Shown here: piece by piece, positions 37,407-46,074 of the stretch
Layout of the letters: the number at the start of each line of letters is the position of its first letter
Position numbering within the stretch: the stretch's first letter is position 1
DNA from: Acidocella sp.
GTDB taxonomy: Bacteria > Pseudomonadota > Alphaproteobacteria > Acetobacterales > Acetobacteraceae
Direction: 5' to 3'
DNA: 64,000 nucleotides
NCBI GenBank assembly: GCA_027308685.1
Contig: DAIDEE010000006.1
Coordinates: 124,001-188,000, forward strand
Made by a program: the position numbers and the translations under genes
Notes under the pieces: model-generated
Seen by the model: the letters and a program-made list of their open reading frames with translations, nothing else
Database searches by the model: none
What the model was told of the DNA's origin: nothing

Positions 37407-38011
37407 TGCAACGCCGCCTGATACTCACAGCAACTCTGTGGCTGGCCGGATGTGGCTCACTGTTACCAGCTCAAAAATACGTGCCGCAAGTGAACTGGCC
37501 ATTGCAGCCCGCGCCACCCATATTAAATTCGCCAAACCCGAACGGGCCGGTTCTTTTGGTGCGCGACCTTGCCGCAGGCCCTGGTCTGCAGGAGCAGGGG
37601 TTACAAACATTACGCTCTGATGGCAGTTTGGATATAGCCTATTACAACCGCTGGGCCGTGGCGCCGGCTGATGCTGCCACCGCCGCCTTGACCGCTTGGG
37701 CTGAGGCGAGTGGCATATTTTCGGCCGTGGTGAACACCGGCACACGTTTAACCCCGAAGTTGATTGTTGAAGGCGAATTCACGGAGTTTGTTGCCGACCT
37801 CGCAAACGGTCAGGCGCGGGCCGTGTTAACGTTGGTGGTCATAGCCAATAGTGACAGCCTCATCGCGAAGTCCCGCCCGCTCACGCAGCAACGCATCATC
37901 GGCACAGCACCACTGCACGGTACTGATGCGCCAGCGGAGGTTATGGCACTGCAGGCAGCATTGGCAAATGCCCTTACCCAGGCTGTGGGCTTGCTGACGC
38001 GGTTGGCTTGA
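37406..38011 (+). CDS. ABC-type transport auxiliary lipoprotein (PqiC/YmbA-type)
   Basis: 201 residues. The lipobox LAGC puts the lipidated Cys at about residue 16. The mature part matches PF03886-type proteins (LLVRDLAAGPGLQEQGLQTLRSDGSLDIAYYNRWAVAPADAATAALTAWAEASGIFSAVV). These outer-membrane lipoproteins partner MCE systems; PqiC works with PqiAB. It overlaps mlaD by 1 base. No mlaC (periplasmic shuttle) is present here, so the lipoprotein may be the outer-membrane side of this MCE transporter. The stop is 17 bases from the stop of the facing small gene. Confidence 0.85.
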   Translation: MQRRLILTATLWLAGCGSLLPAQKYVPQVNWPLQPAPPILNSPNPNGPVLLVRDLAAGPGLQEQGLQTLRSDGSLDIAYYNRWAVAPADAATAALTAWAEASGIFSAVVNTGTRLTPKLIVEGEFTEFVADLANGQARAVLTLVVIANSDSLIAKSRPLTQQRIIGTAPLHGTDAPAEVMALQAALANALTQAVGLLTRLA

Positions 38012-38028
38012 CGAGCCCGATCAAGCCA

Positions 38029-38196
38029 CTACCGCCGCGCGAGATACGCGGCACCGCTCAGCAGGCTGACCGGCAACACCGCGCCCGCCAGAATCGCTGC
38101 CGGTGTGTGCAACAAGGCCCCCGCTACAAAAATGCAAATCCCCGCAACACCTAGCGTGTATTTGTCACCGAACAATGTTTTGATAAAACCCTGCAT
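38029..38196 (-). CDS. Small two-helix membrane protein (55 aa)
   Basis: 55 residues, found by reading the minus strand. It begins MQGFIKTLFGDKYTLGVAG and ends LSGAAYLARR. Two hydrophobic segments (about 14-30 and 35-51) are joined by HTP. The ATG overlaps the stop of the FTR1-like gene in a TAATG junction, so it is translationally coupled to the ABC operon. It has no signal-peptide cleavage site and no recognised family. It could stabilise or regulate the membrane parts of the transporter; this is inference from position and size. Its coding nature rests on the overlap and composition. Confidence 0.7.
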   Translation of the reverse strand: MQGFIKTLFGDKYTLGVAGICIFVAGALLHTPAAILAGAVLPVSLLSGAAYLARR

Positions 38197-38912
38197 TATG
38201 CCACTCCCGATGCGGCAGATTTAAAACTATAGAGCCGGATAAGCGCGAGGCCTCCAAGCACGTAAAACCCGAATAACACCAGTAAGGTAGCATCCCCGAG
38301 CGGCCATTTATAGCCGAGTGATTCTAATATCCAAAACGTACCAAAGCTCAAAATACCCGAACCTACAGTAAATTTAATGGTATTTTCAGGAACTTTCGCA
38401 AGTGGTTTGCGTGCCAGTATGCCTGCGACGCACACCACGATCAAAGCAACCGCAGCGGCAGCGGAGGCCGCCAGCGTATGATGTGTTTGCACGCCCAATG
38501 CCACCACGATCAGCCAAACCTCAAGCCCTTCAAGGAGCGTTCCATTGAACGCAATCCACCAGGCAGCGCGCGCCTCATGAATATCGGCACGAGCACGTAA
38601 CCCCGCAAATTCGGCATCTTCATCATGGAGTTTTTTCAATCCGGCGCCACGGGCAATGGCTTTGCCTAACCAGCGAACACCGAACAAGGTGAGAAATACC
38701 CCGATAATAAACTGCAAGATTGTAAGGTCGTGAATCATGGTGAGGATCAAGCTGCCAATGGTGGTCAGTACCGCAAGAAACAGCAACGCTGAGCCAGCTG
38801 CCCCCAATGCTCGCGGCCAGCCAATGGAGAGTGCCACGGCAAGCACGATCGTATAAGCCTCCACCCATTCAACGGTAGCGGTTAGATAAGTTGCAATCAG
38901 GGCGCCCATCAT
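38196..38912 (-). CDS. COG4280-like membrane protein resembling FTR1 iron permease
   Basis: 238 residues with about seven TM helices. Two ExxE motifs lie in membrane segments, TVEWVEAY (E15/E18) and LLEGLEVW (E128/E131). They resemble the paired REGLE motifs with which FTR1/EfeU permeases bind ferric iron, although the leading Arg is not present at either. A cytoplasmic-looking acidic/His loop (LHDEDAEFAGLRARADIHEARAAW) sits between. It overlaps the ABC ATPase gene by ATGA and the 55-aa gene by 1 base. Metal transport is inferred; another substrate is possible. It reads as a member of predicted membrane protein group COG4280. Confidence 0.75.
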   Translation of the reverse strand: MMGALIATYLTATVEWVEAYTIVLAVALSIGWPRALGAAGSALLFLAVLTTIGSLILTMIHDLTILQFIIGVFLTLFGVRWLGKAIARGAGLKKLHDEDAEFAGLRARADIHEARAAWWIAFNGTLLEGLEVWLIVVALGVQTHHTLAASAAAAVALIVVCVAGILARKPLAKVPENTIKFTVGSGILSFGTFWILESLGYKWPLGDATLLVLFGFYVLGGLALIRLYSFKSAASGVA

Positions 38913-39967
38913 GGGTTTTTGTCTCCAGTTTCAGGAAATAAAAATAACTTGTCGGGGTTGATATTAATATAGCCAGGGCCGGTTGGTACCACGTCTGGCT
39001 CAAAGCTGACCAGCGGACGGGGCACACCGGCCACTAGCCAACGTACCCTGAAACGGCCAGCATCGAAATGTACTGACATGGCTTCAGCAGGAATACCAAT
39101 GTTATTTGGGGCGCGCTGGATCCCGCCCTCACGCCAAAATAAGCGGACACGCGGGCTGAGGATGTTACGGTCAACGGGGATGAGCGTCCCGGCGATATCC
39201 AGGAATTTGTCGGCAGCAATCGTGGTGACCGCTATGGACACGCCGCCGGCAGCCCCGGTGAAGCGCGCGATGTAGGCCGAGGCAGGCGTGCGCCATAAAT
39301 CCTGCGGTGCGCCTTGCTGGCGAATAGTTCCGTGTTCCAGCACGGCCACATGGTCGGCCATATGCCAGCAGTCTTCTGGATCATGGCTGACCAGCAGTGC
39401 TGAAATTCCAGCATCGCGGACGGTTTCCAGCAGTTCCTCACGCAATTTGTCGCGGGTTTCCATATCGAGGCTGGAAAGTGGTTCATCAAGCAACAGCAAA
39501 TTTGGTTTGGCGGCAAGCGCACGAGCGATGCCGACCCGCTGTTGCTGTCCACCCGAGAGCAACGCCGGGCGGCGTTGCGCAAATGAGGCAACACCCAAGC
39601 GGTCAAGCAAGGCCATGGCGGTTTTATCGCGGTTTCCTACATCGGCGGGTACGGCCAGCGCCACATTTTCCAGGCAGCTTAAATGTGGCCACAACGCAAA
39701 TTCCTGAAATACCATGCCCAACCGGCGCTTCTCGGAGGGAATGAAAATGGCTCTCGAATCATCAACCAGGTTTCCCTGAATTTTAATCGTTCCGCTGTCC
39801 GCGCGATCAAGCCCGGCGGCCATCCGCAGCAGAGTGGTTTTGCCTGAACCAGACTCACCTGCGAGCACAAGAAATTGTCCCTGTTTGAGTTGCAGGGAAA
39901 TATTTTTAAGCACCATCCGGCCACCAAGTTTGCGGCTTGCGTCGGCAATGTCGAGGCTCGGGATCAT
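38909..39967 (-). CDS. ABC transporter ATPase, ferric iron/AEP type
   Basis: 352 residues. Walker A is GESGSGKTT (about 37-45), the signature is LSGGQQQRVGIARAL (about 138-152), Walker B is LLLLDEPLSSLD and the switch His is in SHDPED. The C-terminal 110 residues carry a TOBE-type regulatory domain. This is the FbpC/PotA/PhnT group (iron, polyamine, sulfate or aminoethylphosphonate importers). It overlaps the permease gene by 4 bases upstream and the FTR1-like gene by 4 bases downstream. Confidence 0.9.
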   Translation of the reverse strand: MIPSLDIADASRKLGGRMVLKNISLQLKQGQFLVLAGESGSGKTTLLRMAAGLDRADSGTIKIQGNLVDDSRAIFIPSEKRRLGMVFQEFALWPHLSCLENVALAVPADVGNRDKTAMALLDRLGVASFAQRRPALLSGGQQQRVGIARALAAKPNLLLLDEPLSSLDMETRDKLREELLETVRDAGISALLVSHDPEDCWHMADHVAVLEHGTIRQQGAPQDLWRTPASAYIARFTGAAGGVSIAVTTIAADKFLDIAGTLIPVDRNILSPRVRLFWREGGIQRAPNNIGIPAEAMSVHFDAGRFRVRWLVAGVPRPLVSFEPDVVPTGPGYININPDKLFLFPETGDKNP

Positions 39968-41514
39968 GGCGTTACGGCATGTTCGGTGTGCGGGCGAGTC
40001 AATAAATGCACGAGACCTGCAAGGCCCAAAGCCAGTGCGCCCAAACTAACCATACCAAGCAACGCCATCCGGGCGGCATCGCTGTAATGTGCCATCATGT
40101 CATCGGAGACGATAGCAACACCCAAAGGCATTGCGCCTGGAACATACAGAAGTTCTGAAATCGGCAACTCATACATCACGCCGGCGACCACCAGCAGCCA
40201 CGCATATAGCCCCGGTTTGGCAAGCAGGGTGGCCTGAATATCGATGAGCCGCGTGACCTGGGGTAAGGCGAAAATGCGGGCTGCTTCATCCAGTTTAGGA
40301 TCAAGCTGCGCGATAGCCGTGCCCATAAGCCGGATGGCAATAGGTAGGGCTCCCGCTGCATAAGCAATAACCAACAGGAGCACGGTGCCGTACAGCGGTA
40401 GATATTGGTTGTTGAACGCAATCACGTAGCCTGCCCCCAATATCAAGCCTGGAACCGCCATATTGGCCGAAAGGAGGCCTTGCAAAATGGCCGGGAACCA
40501 GATGCTACGTCCGGCTTGCAGTTTGAGGACGATAACCCCCACCGCGAGCGCGACGCTGGCGGCAAGCATACCGTATCCCAGAGATCTTAGGACGGCGTTG
40601 TATGAATCGATCCCCGGACCATCGCTGGTCATGGCGATGGAAACTAACGCCAGCATCGGTGCGGCCACGCCGAAGCCCCAGAGCAACGTGGCGCTTGCTG
40701 TAAAAACTAAATTTTCAATACGAGTGCACGGCCTTGGTGCGTTGCGGCGCGCCCGCCCCTGGGTCAAGGCCGCCTGGTGGCGTGCCTGCACGCTGAGTTG
40801 TATAACAGCCAACAGTCCTGCTGTGAGTATAAGCCACCAGCATAGTGCGGCGGCCCCTGCAAAATCGGTAGGTGTGGTATTGAGCCGCTGATATATAGCA
40901 TAGGTAATAACAGGAAATTTGGCAGTGATGCCCAATGTAGCGGGAATTCCGAATTCCTGCATCGTCTCAATCGCCGCGATGGTAAACGAGGCCGCCATCG
41001 CTGGAAGGGCTAAACGCAGCGTCAACCAGCGCCGACGCCAAACACTCACGCCGAGCACCAATGCCGCCTCCATCAACGACGAACTGCTTTGTGCAAACGT
41101 AGCCCTGGCCACAAAGGTCGCAAACGGAATTGACTTCAGACAATATAAAAATATCAAACCGGCAGGACCGAGAAAAGCATGGCCAAAAAAGCCATTACGG
41201 GCGAGCGGATTGGTAAAAATAACGAGCCAACCGGTGGTGAGCACATATCCGGGCGAGAGAAACAGCACCCATAGCACCAAGCCTAATGCCCGAACCACGT
41301 TACCCCGCAAGGTTTCCAGCGCATGGGCAAACAAGGCCCCCAACGGGGCGACAATCAGGCCAACAAGTAATGCCATCGCAAGTGAATCGAGGTAAGCACG
41401 GGGGTCTGCCGTGGCTGCCATATGGACAAAAAATGGCAGGCTCAACAGCCGAGCCAGCGGATACACAAACAGTAACGCCAGCAGGCCCAACAGCAGGCCG
41501 CGCAAAATACTCAT
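39964..41514 (-). CDS. ABC transporter permease, fused two-domain (FbpB-type)
   Basis: 516 residues with two permease halves of about six TM helices each, as in FbpB/ThiP-type fused permeases. Each half has an EAA-like loop (SLMEAALVLGVSVWRRRWLTLRLALPAM near residue 145, and LDEAARIFALPQVTRLIDIQATLLAKPGL near 420). It forms the membrane channel for a periplasmic-binding-protein importer. The strong Thr/Gly-rich second half begins near residue 290. It overlaps both the binding-protein and ATPase genes by 4 bases (ATGA), so the three are a unit. Confidence 0.9.
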   Translation of the reverse strand: MSILRGLLLGLLALLFVYPLARLLSLPFFVHMAATADPRAYLDSLAMALLVGLIVAPLGALFAHALETLRGNVVRALGLVLWVLFLSPGYVLTTGWLVIFTNPLARNGFFGHAFLGPAGLIFLYCLKSIPFATFVARATFAQSSSSLMEAALVLGVSVWRRRWLTLRLALPAMAASFTIAAIETMQEFGIPATLGITAKFPVITYAIYQRLNTTPTDFAGAAALCWWLILTAGLLAVIQLSVQARHQAALTQGRARRNAPRPCTRIENLVFTASATLLWGFGVAAPMLALVSIAMTSDGPGIDSYNAVLRSLGYGMLAASVALAVGVIVLKLQAGRSIWFPAILQGLLSANMAVPGLILGAGYVIAFNNQYLPLYGTVLLLVIAYAAGALPIAIRLMGTAIAQLDPKLDEAARIFALPQVTRLIDIQATLLAKPGLYAWLLVVAGVMYELPISELLYVPGAMPLGVAIVSDDMMAHYSDAARMALLGMVSLGALALGLAGLVHLLTRPHTEHAVTP

Positions 41515-42527
41515 GCGCCTGTCATGGCTTTCGCAAACCAGGTGTTGATGGCATTTTCAAGCGTACCCCATTGCACCGGGTCGAGCGTCATGCTGGTGAT
41601 GCTATCAAGGGCTGGCATAGCAGGCAGCGGTGCCGGGCCATCGGTCGTGATCGGCCAGTAGTCACCGTCGGCCTCACCTTGCGTCTGCCGGAGCCTTTGG
41701 ATGTCTGGGCGCATGACAAACGCGAGGAACTTGGCAGCCTCTGCTTGTTTATGGCTGTTTAAACCGGCGGCTTCCACTATCACGTTGGGTAAAACAAAGG
41801 CAGGGTTGGGAATCATAATTTTCAGGTCCGGGTGCGAACCCGCAAAATAAATCGCGGCTGAAGACTGCACGATTGCAATGCCGATGGCTTGCGATTGCAG
41901 TGCCGCTAAAGTGGCATCGTTTTTAGCAAACATGTGCAACCCATTGGCTTTTAGCGCCTCTACATAGTCTTGCCCCTTCGGCCAGCCCCCGGCATTGTTC
42001 AACATGCCGGCCAGCATGGGGAAGGTTGGTCCGGAGATCGACGGATCGTTGATGCCGATCAGCCCTTGATACGCAGGATTGGTCAGATCATTCCAGGTTG
42101 CTGGCGGAGTATTAACCCGCTTTGGGTCATAGATGTAAACGCCCGCCAGGGTCATTCCCGTCGGCACATAAGCACCCTGCTGGCTCAACAAGGTTTTGCC
42201 CGTTGCGGTCAGGTTAGCGGGGGCGGGAAGATCATGCGCGAGCAGTCCTGCCTGGTCCAATGACACCGCAGCGGTCGCGCCATCGAACCATGCGAGGTCC
42301 CATGCCGGATGAGTCCCCTGCGAGGCGATGCGTGCCATGAGGCTGCCGGTTGAGAGGCGAACCACCGCTATTTTGATGCCGGTTTCCTTGGTGAAGGCAT
42401 CGGCGACGGCAGGACCGTAATCGAGTCCTGAATATAAAACGAGCCCGGTATCAGGGCTGGGCCACATCAAAACCACGCCGATAATTACTATAATCGTCGT
42501 CACAATACCCGCGAACAGCTTCCGCAT
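41511..42527 (-). CDS. ABC transporter periplasmic solute-binding protein (COG1840-like)
   Basis: 338 residues from the ATG at 42527 (AGGTGGGA upstream; an earlier start lacks support). The N-terminus (KLFAGIVTTIIVIIGVVLMW) is hydrophobic without a clear cleavage site, so it may stay membrane-anchored. The body has the class II binding-protein pattern GLVLYSGLDYGPAVADAFTKETGIKI and WDLAWFDGATAAV, like FbpA/FutA and aminoethylphosphonate binders. I do not see the adjacent Tyr pair that holds iron in FbpA, so the ligand is open. It is the first gene of the operon. Confidence 0.85.
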   Translation of the reverse strand: MRKLFAGIVTTIIVIIGVVLMWPSPDTGLVLYSGLDYGPAVADAFTKETGIKIAVVRLSTGSLMARIASQGTHPAWDLAWFDGATAAVSLDQAGLLAHDLPAPANLTATGKTLLSQQGAYVPTGMTLAGVYIYDPKRVNTPPATWNDLTNPAYQGLIGINDPSISGPTFPMLAGMLNNAGGWPKGQDYVEALKANGLHMFAKNDATLAALQSQAIGIAIVQSSAAIYFAGSHPDLKIMIPNPAFVLPNVIVEAAGLNSHKQAEAAKFLAFVMRPDIQRLRQTQGEADGDYWPITTDGPAPLPAMPALDSITSMTLDPVQWGTLENAINTWFAKAMTGA

Positions 42528-42723
42528 GATTCCCACCTGACCTCGTTCTTGGGCGGCATAGGCAGAGAACGCTGGCCGTGCAATCAACCAAGCATCAACG
42601 TTTTACAAACTTCATTGAAGATTCCTCGAAAATTCATAAAACTGTCAAATTTCAATAAATGTGGTGACAAACCTCTAAGACAGCTAATCATGCAACCGCG
42701 ATACGGCGTTACCTGATGAAAGG

Positions 42724-43503
42724 TTACCCGCCCAGCGAATGTTCCGCAGGCTTGCGTGGCACCCGGGAAAAAACTGTTTTCGGCAGCATCTGCCCGAAGC
42801 GTGCAAACAGCCCGAACCAGCCAGGAGACGTAATGTGCGTTTTCCCGGCCGCCAGCCCCGCCAGAATAATTCTTGCGGCATCATCAGCATCCATAAGTCC
42901 CGGCATTTTGTAGGGGTTGTGCGCGGTCATCGGGGTGCGGATAAAGCCGGGGCGCACCAGGGTCAGCCCCACGCCGTCCTTAGCAGCATTCGGTGCCGTG
43001 GCGGTCACCCAAAAATCCAGGGCGGCTTTGGAGGCGGAATAGGCCGGTGAGGTGGGCAGCGCGATCAACCCCGCGATCGAGCCTATAATCACCGCCCGGC
43101 CACGCCAGCCGTTCGTGGCAATCGGCTGCTCTGCCATCAGCGCCATCGCCGGCAGCACGGTGTTGAAGGCGCCGATGACATTGGTGTTGAAAATTGCGTT
43201 GATCTGCACGGCGGATTCCGAATTGCTATGGCCCGGCCCGCCGGAAATACCCGCGTTGGCGATGATCAGGTCCAGCCGCCCACAACCTTGTACCCACGCT
43301 TGCGTAGCTGCGGCATCGGTCACGTCGAGCACGGTTTCCATGACGCTGGCACCCAGCGCCCGCGCGGTAGTGGCCACCTCACTTAGGCGGGTGGCATCGC
43401 GTCCAGCCAGATGCAGGCTGATCCCGGGTTTGGCGTAGTTTAGCGCCAAGGCGCGGCCCAAGCCGCTGGAGGCGCCGGTGATGGCAATGTTTTGGTACGG
43501 CAT
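42724..43503 (-). CDS. Short-chain dehydrogenase/reductase (SDR)
   Basis: 259 residues. The Rossmann nucleotide motif TGASSGLG is at residues 9-16, LDVTD near 60, NAGISG near 84, and the catalytic Ser...YSASK pair near residues 142-160. The following PGFIRTPMT is typical of SDRs. The C-terminal 30 residues are basic and Pro-rich (SRVPRKPAEHSLGG), which may indicate membrane association. Substrate unknown. It is divergent from yicC with a 38-base gap, and follows no obvious operon partner on its own strand. Confidence 0.9.
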   Translation of the reverse strand: MPYQNIAITGASSGLGRALALNYAKPGISLHLAGRDATRLSEVATTARALGASVMETVLDVTDAAATQAWVQGCGRLDLIIANAGISGGPGHSNSESAVQINAIFNTNVIGAFNTVLPAMALMAEQPIATNGWRGRAVIIGSIAGLIALPTSPAYSASKAALDFWVTATAPNAAKDGVGLTLVRPGFIRTPMTAHNPYKMPGLMDADDAARIILAGLAAGKTHITSPGWFGLFARFGQMLPKTVFSRVPRKPAEHSLGG

Positions 43504-43541
43504 ATGGGCAGACTAGCAGCCCGCTGCTAAGACGCCAGCCC

Positions 43542-44444
43542 ATGACCCTGTACCATATTTTAGCCTCTATGACTGGCTTCTCCCGCGCCCAAGGCGCGCT
43601 TGCCGATATCTCCTGGGTTTGGGAGTTGCGCAGCGTCAACGGCCGTGGGTTGGATATCAAGCTGCGCCTGCCCGCCGGGCTGGATGCGCTTGATCTGCCT
43701 CTGCGCGATGTTGCCGCCAAATCACTCAAACGTGGCAATGTCTCCGGCACGCTGACCATCAAGCGCGATAGCATCGGTGGCTTGACCGCCGACCTCGATG
43801 CGCTGGAGCGGGTGAAAGAGCTGGCCATCGAACTGGCCGATAACATTCCCGGTGCCTTGCCGCCACGCGCCGAGTTGCTGCTGGCACTTCCCGGGGTGAT
43901 GCGTTCGGTCAATGCCCAGGATGACAGTGAGGAATTGAAAGCCGAACTGCAGACCGCCGTGCAAACCGGCTTTGCCGAAGCGCTGGCTGGTTTAGTGGCG
44001 GCGCGGGCAGGCGAGGGGACCAGGCTACACGAAATTGCTACCGCCCTGCTTGATGAAATCACCGCGCTGCACGCTGCCGCCGCGCTTGAGGCCGCCACGC
44101 AACCCGCCTTGCACATCGCCCGGTTGAAGGCACAATTGGCAGAGATTATCGGCAGCACGCCAAATTTGCCGGATGAGCGAATCGCTCAGGAAGTGGCATT
44201 GCTAGCCACCAAATCCGACGTGCGGGAGGAACTCGACCGGCTTTCCGCTCATATCGCGGCGGCGCGGGCCTTGCTGGCGGAAGCCGCCAATGTAGGCCGC
44301 AAACTGGATTTTCTGATGCAGGAATTCAACCGCGAAGTGAACACGCTGTGCAGCAAATCCGCCTCGCTGCCGCTCACCGCCATCGGACTGAAGCTGAAAG
44401 CCGCGGTTGAGCAGTTGCGCGAGCAGGTCGCCAACATTGAATAA
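43542..44444 (+). CDS. yicC: YicC family endoribonuclease-like protein
   Basis: 300 residues. The family opening SMTGFSRAQG is at residues 9-18, followed by WELRSVNGRGLDIKLRLPAGLDALD. The C-terminal DUF1732 portion holds DVREELDRLSAHIAAARALL and the closing LDFLMQEFNREVNTLCSKS, which is very characteristic. YicC proteins are Mn-dependent RNases acting on small RNA or mRNA in E. coli. The start at 43542 is accepted, but the ATG at 43569 is also possible. The stop overlaps gmk by 8 bases, the standard yicC-gmk pair. Confidence 0.93.
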   Translation: MTLYHILASMTGFSRAQGALADISWVWELRSVNGRGLDIKLRLPAGLDALDLPLRDVAAKSLKRGNVSGTLTIKRDSIGGLTADLDALERVKELAIELADNIPGALPPRAELLLALPGVMRSVNAQDDSEELKAELQTAVQTGFAEALAGLVAARAGEGTRLHEIATALLDEITALHAAAALEAATQPALHIARLKAQLAEIIGSTPNLPDERIAQEVALLATKSDVREELDRLSAHIAAARALLAEAANVGRKLDFLMQEFNREVNTLCSKSASLPLTAIGLKLKAAVEQLREQVANIE

Positions 44445-45015
44445 CCGGCGCGGCTTATGCCTGGTGCTGGCCGCCCCTTCCGGTGCCGGCAAAACCACGT
44501 TGTCGCGCGCCTTGCTGGCTTCCGACCCCGGGTTATCGCTCTCTGTCAGCGTCACCACCCGCGGCCCGCGCACCGGTGAGGTCGATGGCCAGCACTATCA
44601 TTTTATTAACCAAGCCCGTTTCGAGCAGATGGTGGAACAGGGTGAATTGCTGGAGCACGCCACGGTGTTCGGCCGCTCCTACGGCACGCCGCGTGCCCCG
44701 GTGGAAGCCGCTCTCGCGGCGGGCAAGGATATATTGTTCGACATCGACTGGCAGGGCTTCCGCCAGGTGCGTGCTGCCTTGCCGGGCGACGTGGTTGGCG
44801 TGTTCATATTGCCGCCCTCACTGCCCGACCTCGCCGCGCGGCTAACAGCGCGCGGTGATTCTCCCGAGGCCGTTAACAGCCGCATGGCCTATGCCGAGGC
44901 CGAAATGGCGCACGCGCCGGAGTTCGATTTCCAGGTGGAAAACGGGGATTTTGACAAGGCGCTGGAAGACATCCGCAGCATTCTAACCAGTAGCCGGGCG
45001 GCGCGAATAAGCTGA
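44437..45015 (+). CDS. gmk: Guanylate kinase
   Basis: 192 residues from a TTG at 44437, chosen because it gives the usual short lead before RRGLCLVLAAPSGAGKTT; an earlier TTG at 44407 is unlikely. The P-loop PSGAGKTT is followed by SVTTRGPRTGEVDGQHYHFI (GMP-binding) and a TVFGRSYGTPRAPVE segment. It makes GDP from GMP. It overlaps the 3' end of yicC by 8 bases, implying translational coupling. All core motifs are present. Confidence 0.95.
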   Translation: MNNRRGLCLVLAAPSGAGKTTLSRALLASDPGLSLSVSVTTRGPRTGEVDGQHYHFINQARFEQMVEQGELLEHATVFGRSYGTPRAPVEAALAAGKDILFDIDWQGFRQVRAALPGDVVGVFILPPSLPDLAARLTARGDSPEAVNSRMAYAEAEMAHAPEFDFQVENGDFDKALEDIRSILTSSRAARIS

Positions 45016-45049
45016 GCCTCCCAAAGTTTAAATGCCGGACCATTTCACC

Positions 45050-45553
45050 TCATTGCATAGCCAAGTCATCGCCCACAGCATCCAACCCGGCCTGGGCGCA
45101 TTGCTCGTCAACCGCGCCGCTGGGCGTTCCGCTTACGCCGATGGCGCCATAGACAAAGCCGCCAACATTGATTGGCACGGAGCCGCCGGCGAACAGCAGG
45201 CCGGCGTCGGCGGTGCCGAGTGCCTCACGCCCTGGGAATTTCTCCAAATCGGTACCCTTCGATTGAAACATCGCGCTGGTGTAGGCTTTCTCGAAGCTGA
45301 TCTTCATGGCCACTGGGGCTGCCAGCGTGTCACGCTCGGAGACCTGGGCCGCACCGTCGCGGTCAACCACGGTTACCGCCACCGAATACCCTGCCTTGCG
45401 GCAATCCTCGATGGATGCTGCCGCCATCTTCAAGGCCGTTTGCAGCGTCAGCTGCGCTACTTTCACGGTCAGGTGTGGTTGCGGGTCAGCCGCCTGTGCC
45501 ACACCCATCGTGCCGCTTAGGATGATGAAAGCCGTTATAATGCCGGTCCGCAT
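45050..45553 (-). CDS. Periplasmic GlcG/HbpS-family heme-binding-type protein
   Basis: 167 residues. The signal peptide is MRTGIITAFIILSGTMGVAQA with cleavage likely after AQA. The mature domain has the GlcG/HbpS pattern: LTLQTALKMAAASIEDCRKAGYSVAVTVVDRDGAAQVSERDTLAAPVAMKISFEKAYTSAMF and FAGGSVPINVGGFVYGAIGVSG. Homologues bind heme or act in oxidative-stress sensing (HbpS) or with glycolate genes; the role here is unknown. It is convergent with gmk (34 bases) and lies near the DUF1348/MFS pair but with a gap. Confidence 0.85.
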   Translation of the reverse strand: MRTGIITAFIILSGTMGVAQAADPQPHLTVKVAQLTLQTALKMAAASIEDCRKAGYSVAVTVVDRDGAAQVSERDTLAAPVAMKISFEKAYTSAMFQSKGTDLEKFPGREALGTADAGLLFAGGSVPINVGGFVYGAIGVSGTPSGAVDEQCAQAGLDAVGDDLAMQ

Positions 45554-45603
45554 GCGGAATCCTCACCTTTTTTAGTATTTTCGTACCATGCGCCAGATGG
45601 AAT

Positions 45604-46074
45604 CTACAGCCCTAACGCCCGCAACCCCGGGTAATCCGCCGGACGAGGGCCGGGGGCATCCCATAAAAATTTACGTTCTGATTCCTGAATTTTTACGTCG
45701 TTAATACTGGCCTGTCGCCACGACATATAGCCGTGCTCGTCGAATTCCCAGTTCTCATTGCCATAGGCCCGCCACCATTGGCCGCTGGCATCATGGAACT
45801 CATATTGGAACCGCACGGCAATCCGGTTCTCAGCAAACGCCCATAACTCTTTGATTAAACGATATTCATGCTCTTTAGCATATTTGCGGGCCATGAACGC
45901 CACAATTGCCGGACGGCCGGTGAAAAACTCATCGCGGTTCCGCCAGACGCTGGTCTCGGTATAGGCCAGCGACACCCTTACCGGGTCACGGCTGTTCCAG
46001 GCATCCTCGGCGGCCCGCACCTTCATCGCGGCGGTTTCAGCACTAAAAGGCGGTAACGGCGGGCGCGGGTCCAT
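45604..46074 (-). CDS. DUF1348 / NTF2-like family protein
   Basis: 156 residues. The cone-like NTF2 fold shows as [100 protein letters not shown], which is the wording of DUF1348 proteins. Small NTF2-like proteins may be enzymes or binding proteins; no function is established for this group. The ATG follows the stop of the upstream MFS gene directly (TAGATG), so they are co-transcribed and coupled. Confidence 0.9.
   Translation of the reverse strand: MDPRPPLPPFSAETAAMKVRAAEDAWNSRDPVRVSLAYTETSVWRNRDEFFTGRPAIVAFMARKYAKEHEYRLIKELWAFAENRIAVRFQYEFHDASGQWWRAYGNENWEFDEHGYMSWRQASINDVKIQESERKFLWDAPGPRPADYPGLRALGL

Noticed and set aside
41511-42527. Firm assignment as ferric-binding protein FbpA
   Set aside because: The adjacent Tyr pair expected for iron is not visible; the same fold also serves phosphonate and polyamine importers.
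43379-44158. 259-codon open frame on the minus strand
   Set aside because: Ser/Ala-rich antisense shadow spanning the yicC gene and the divergent SDR start.
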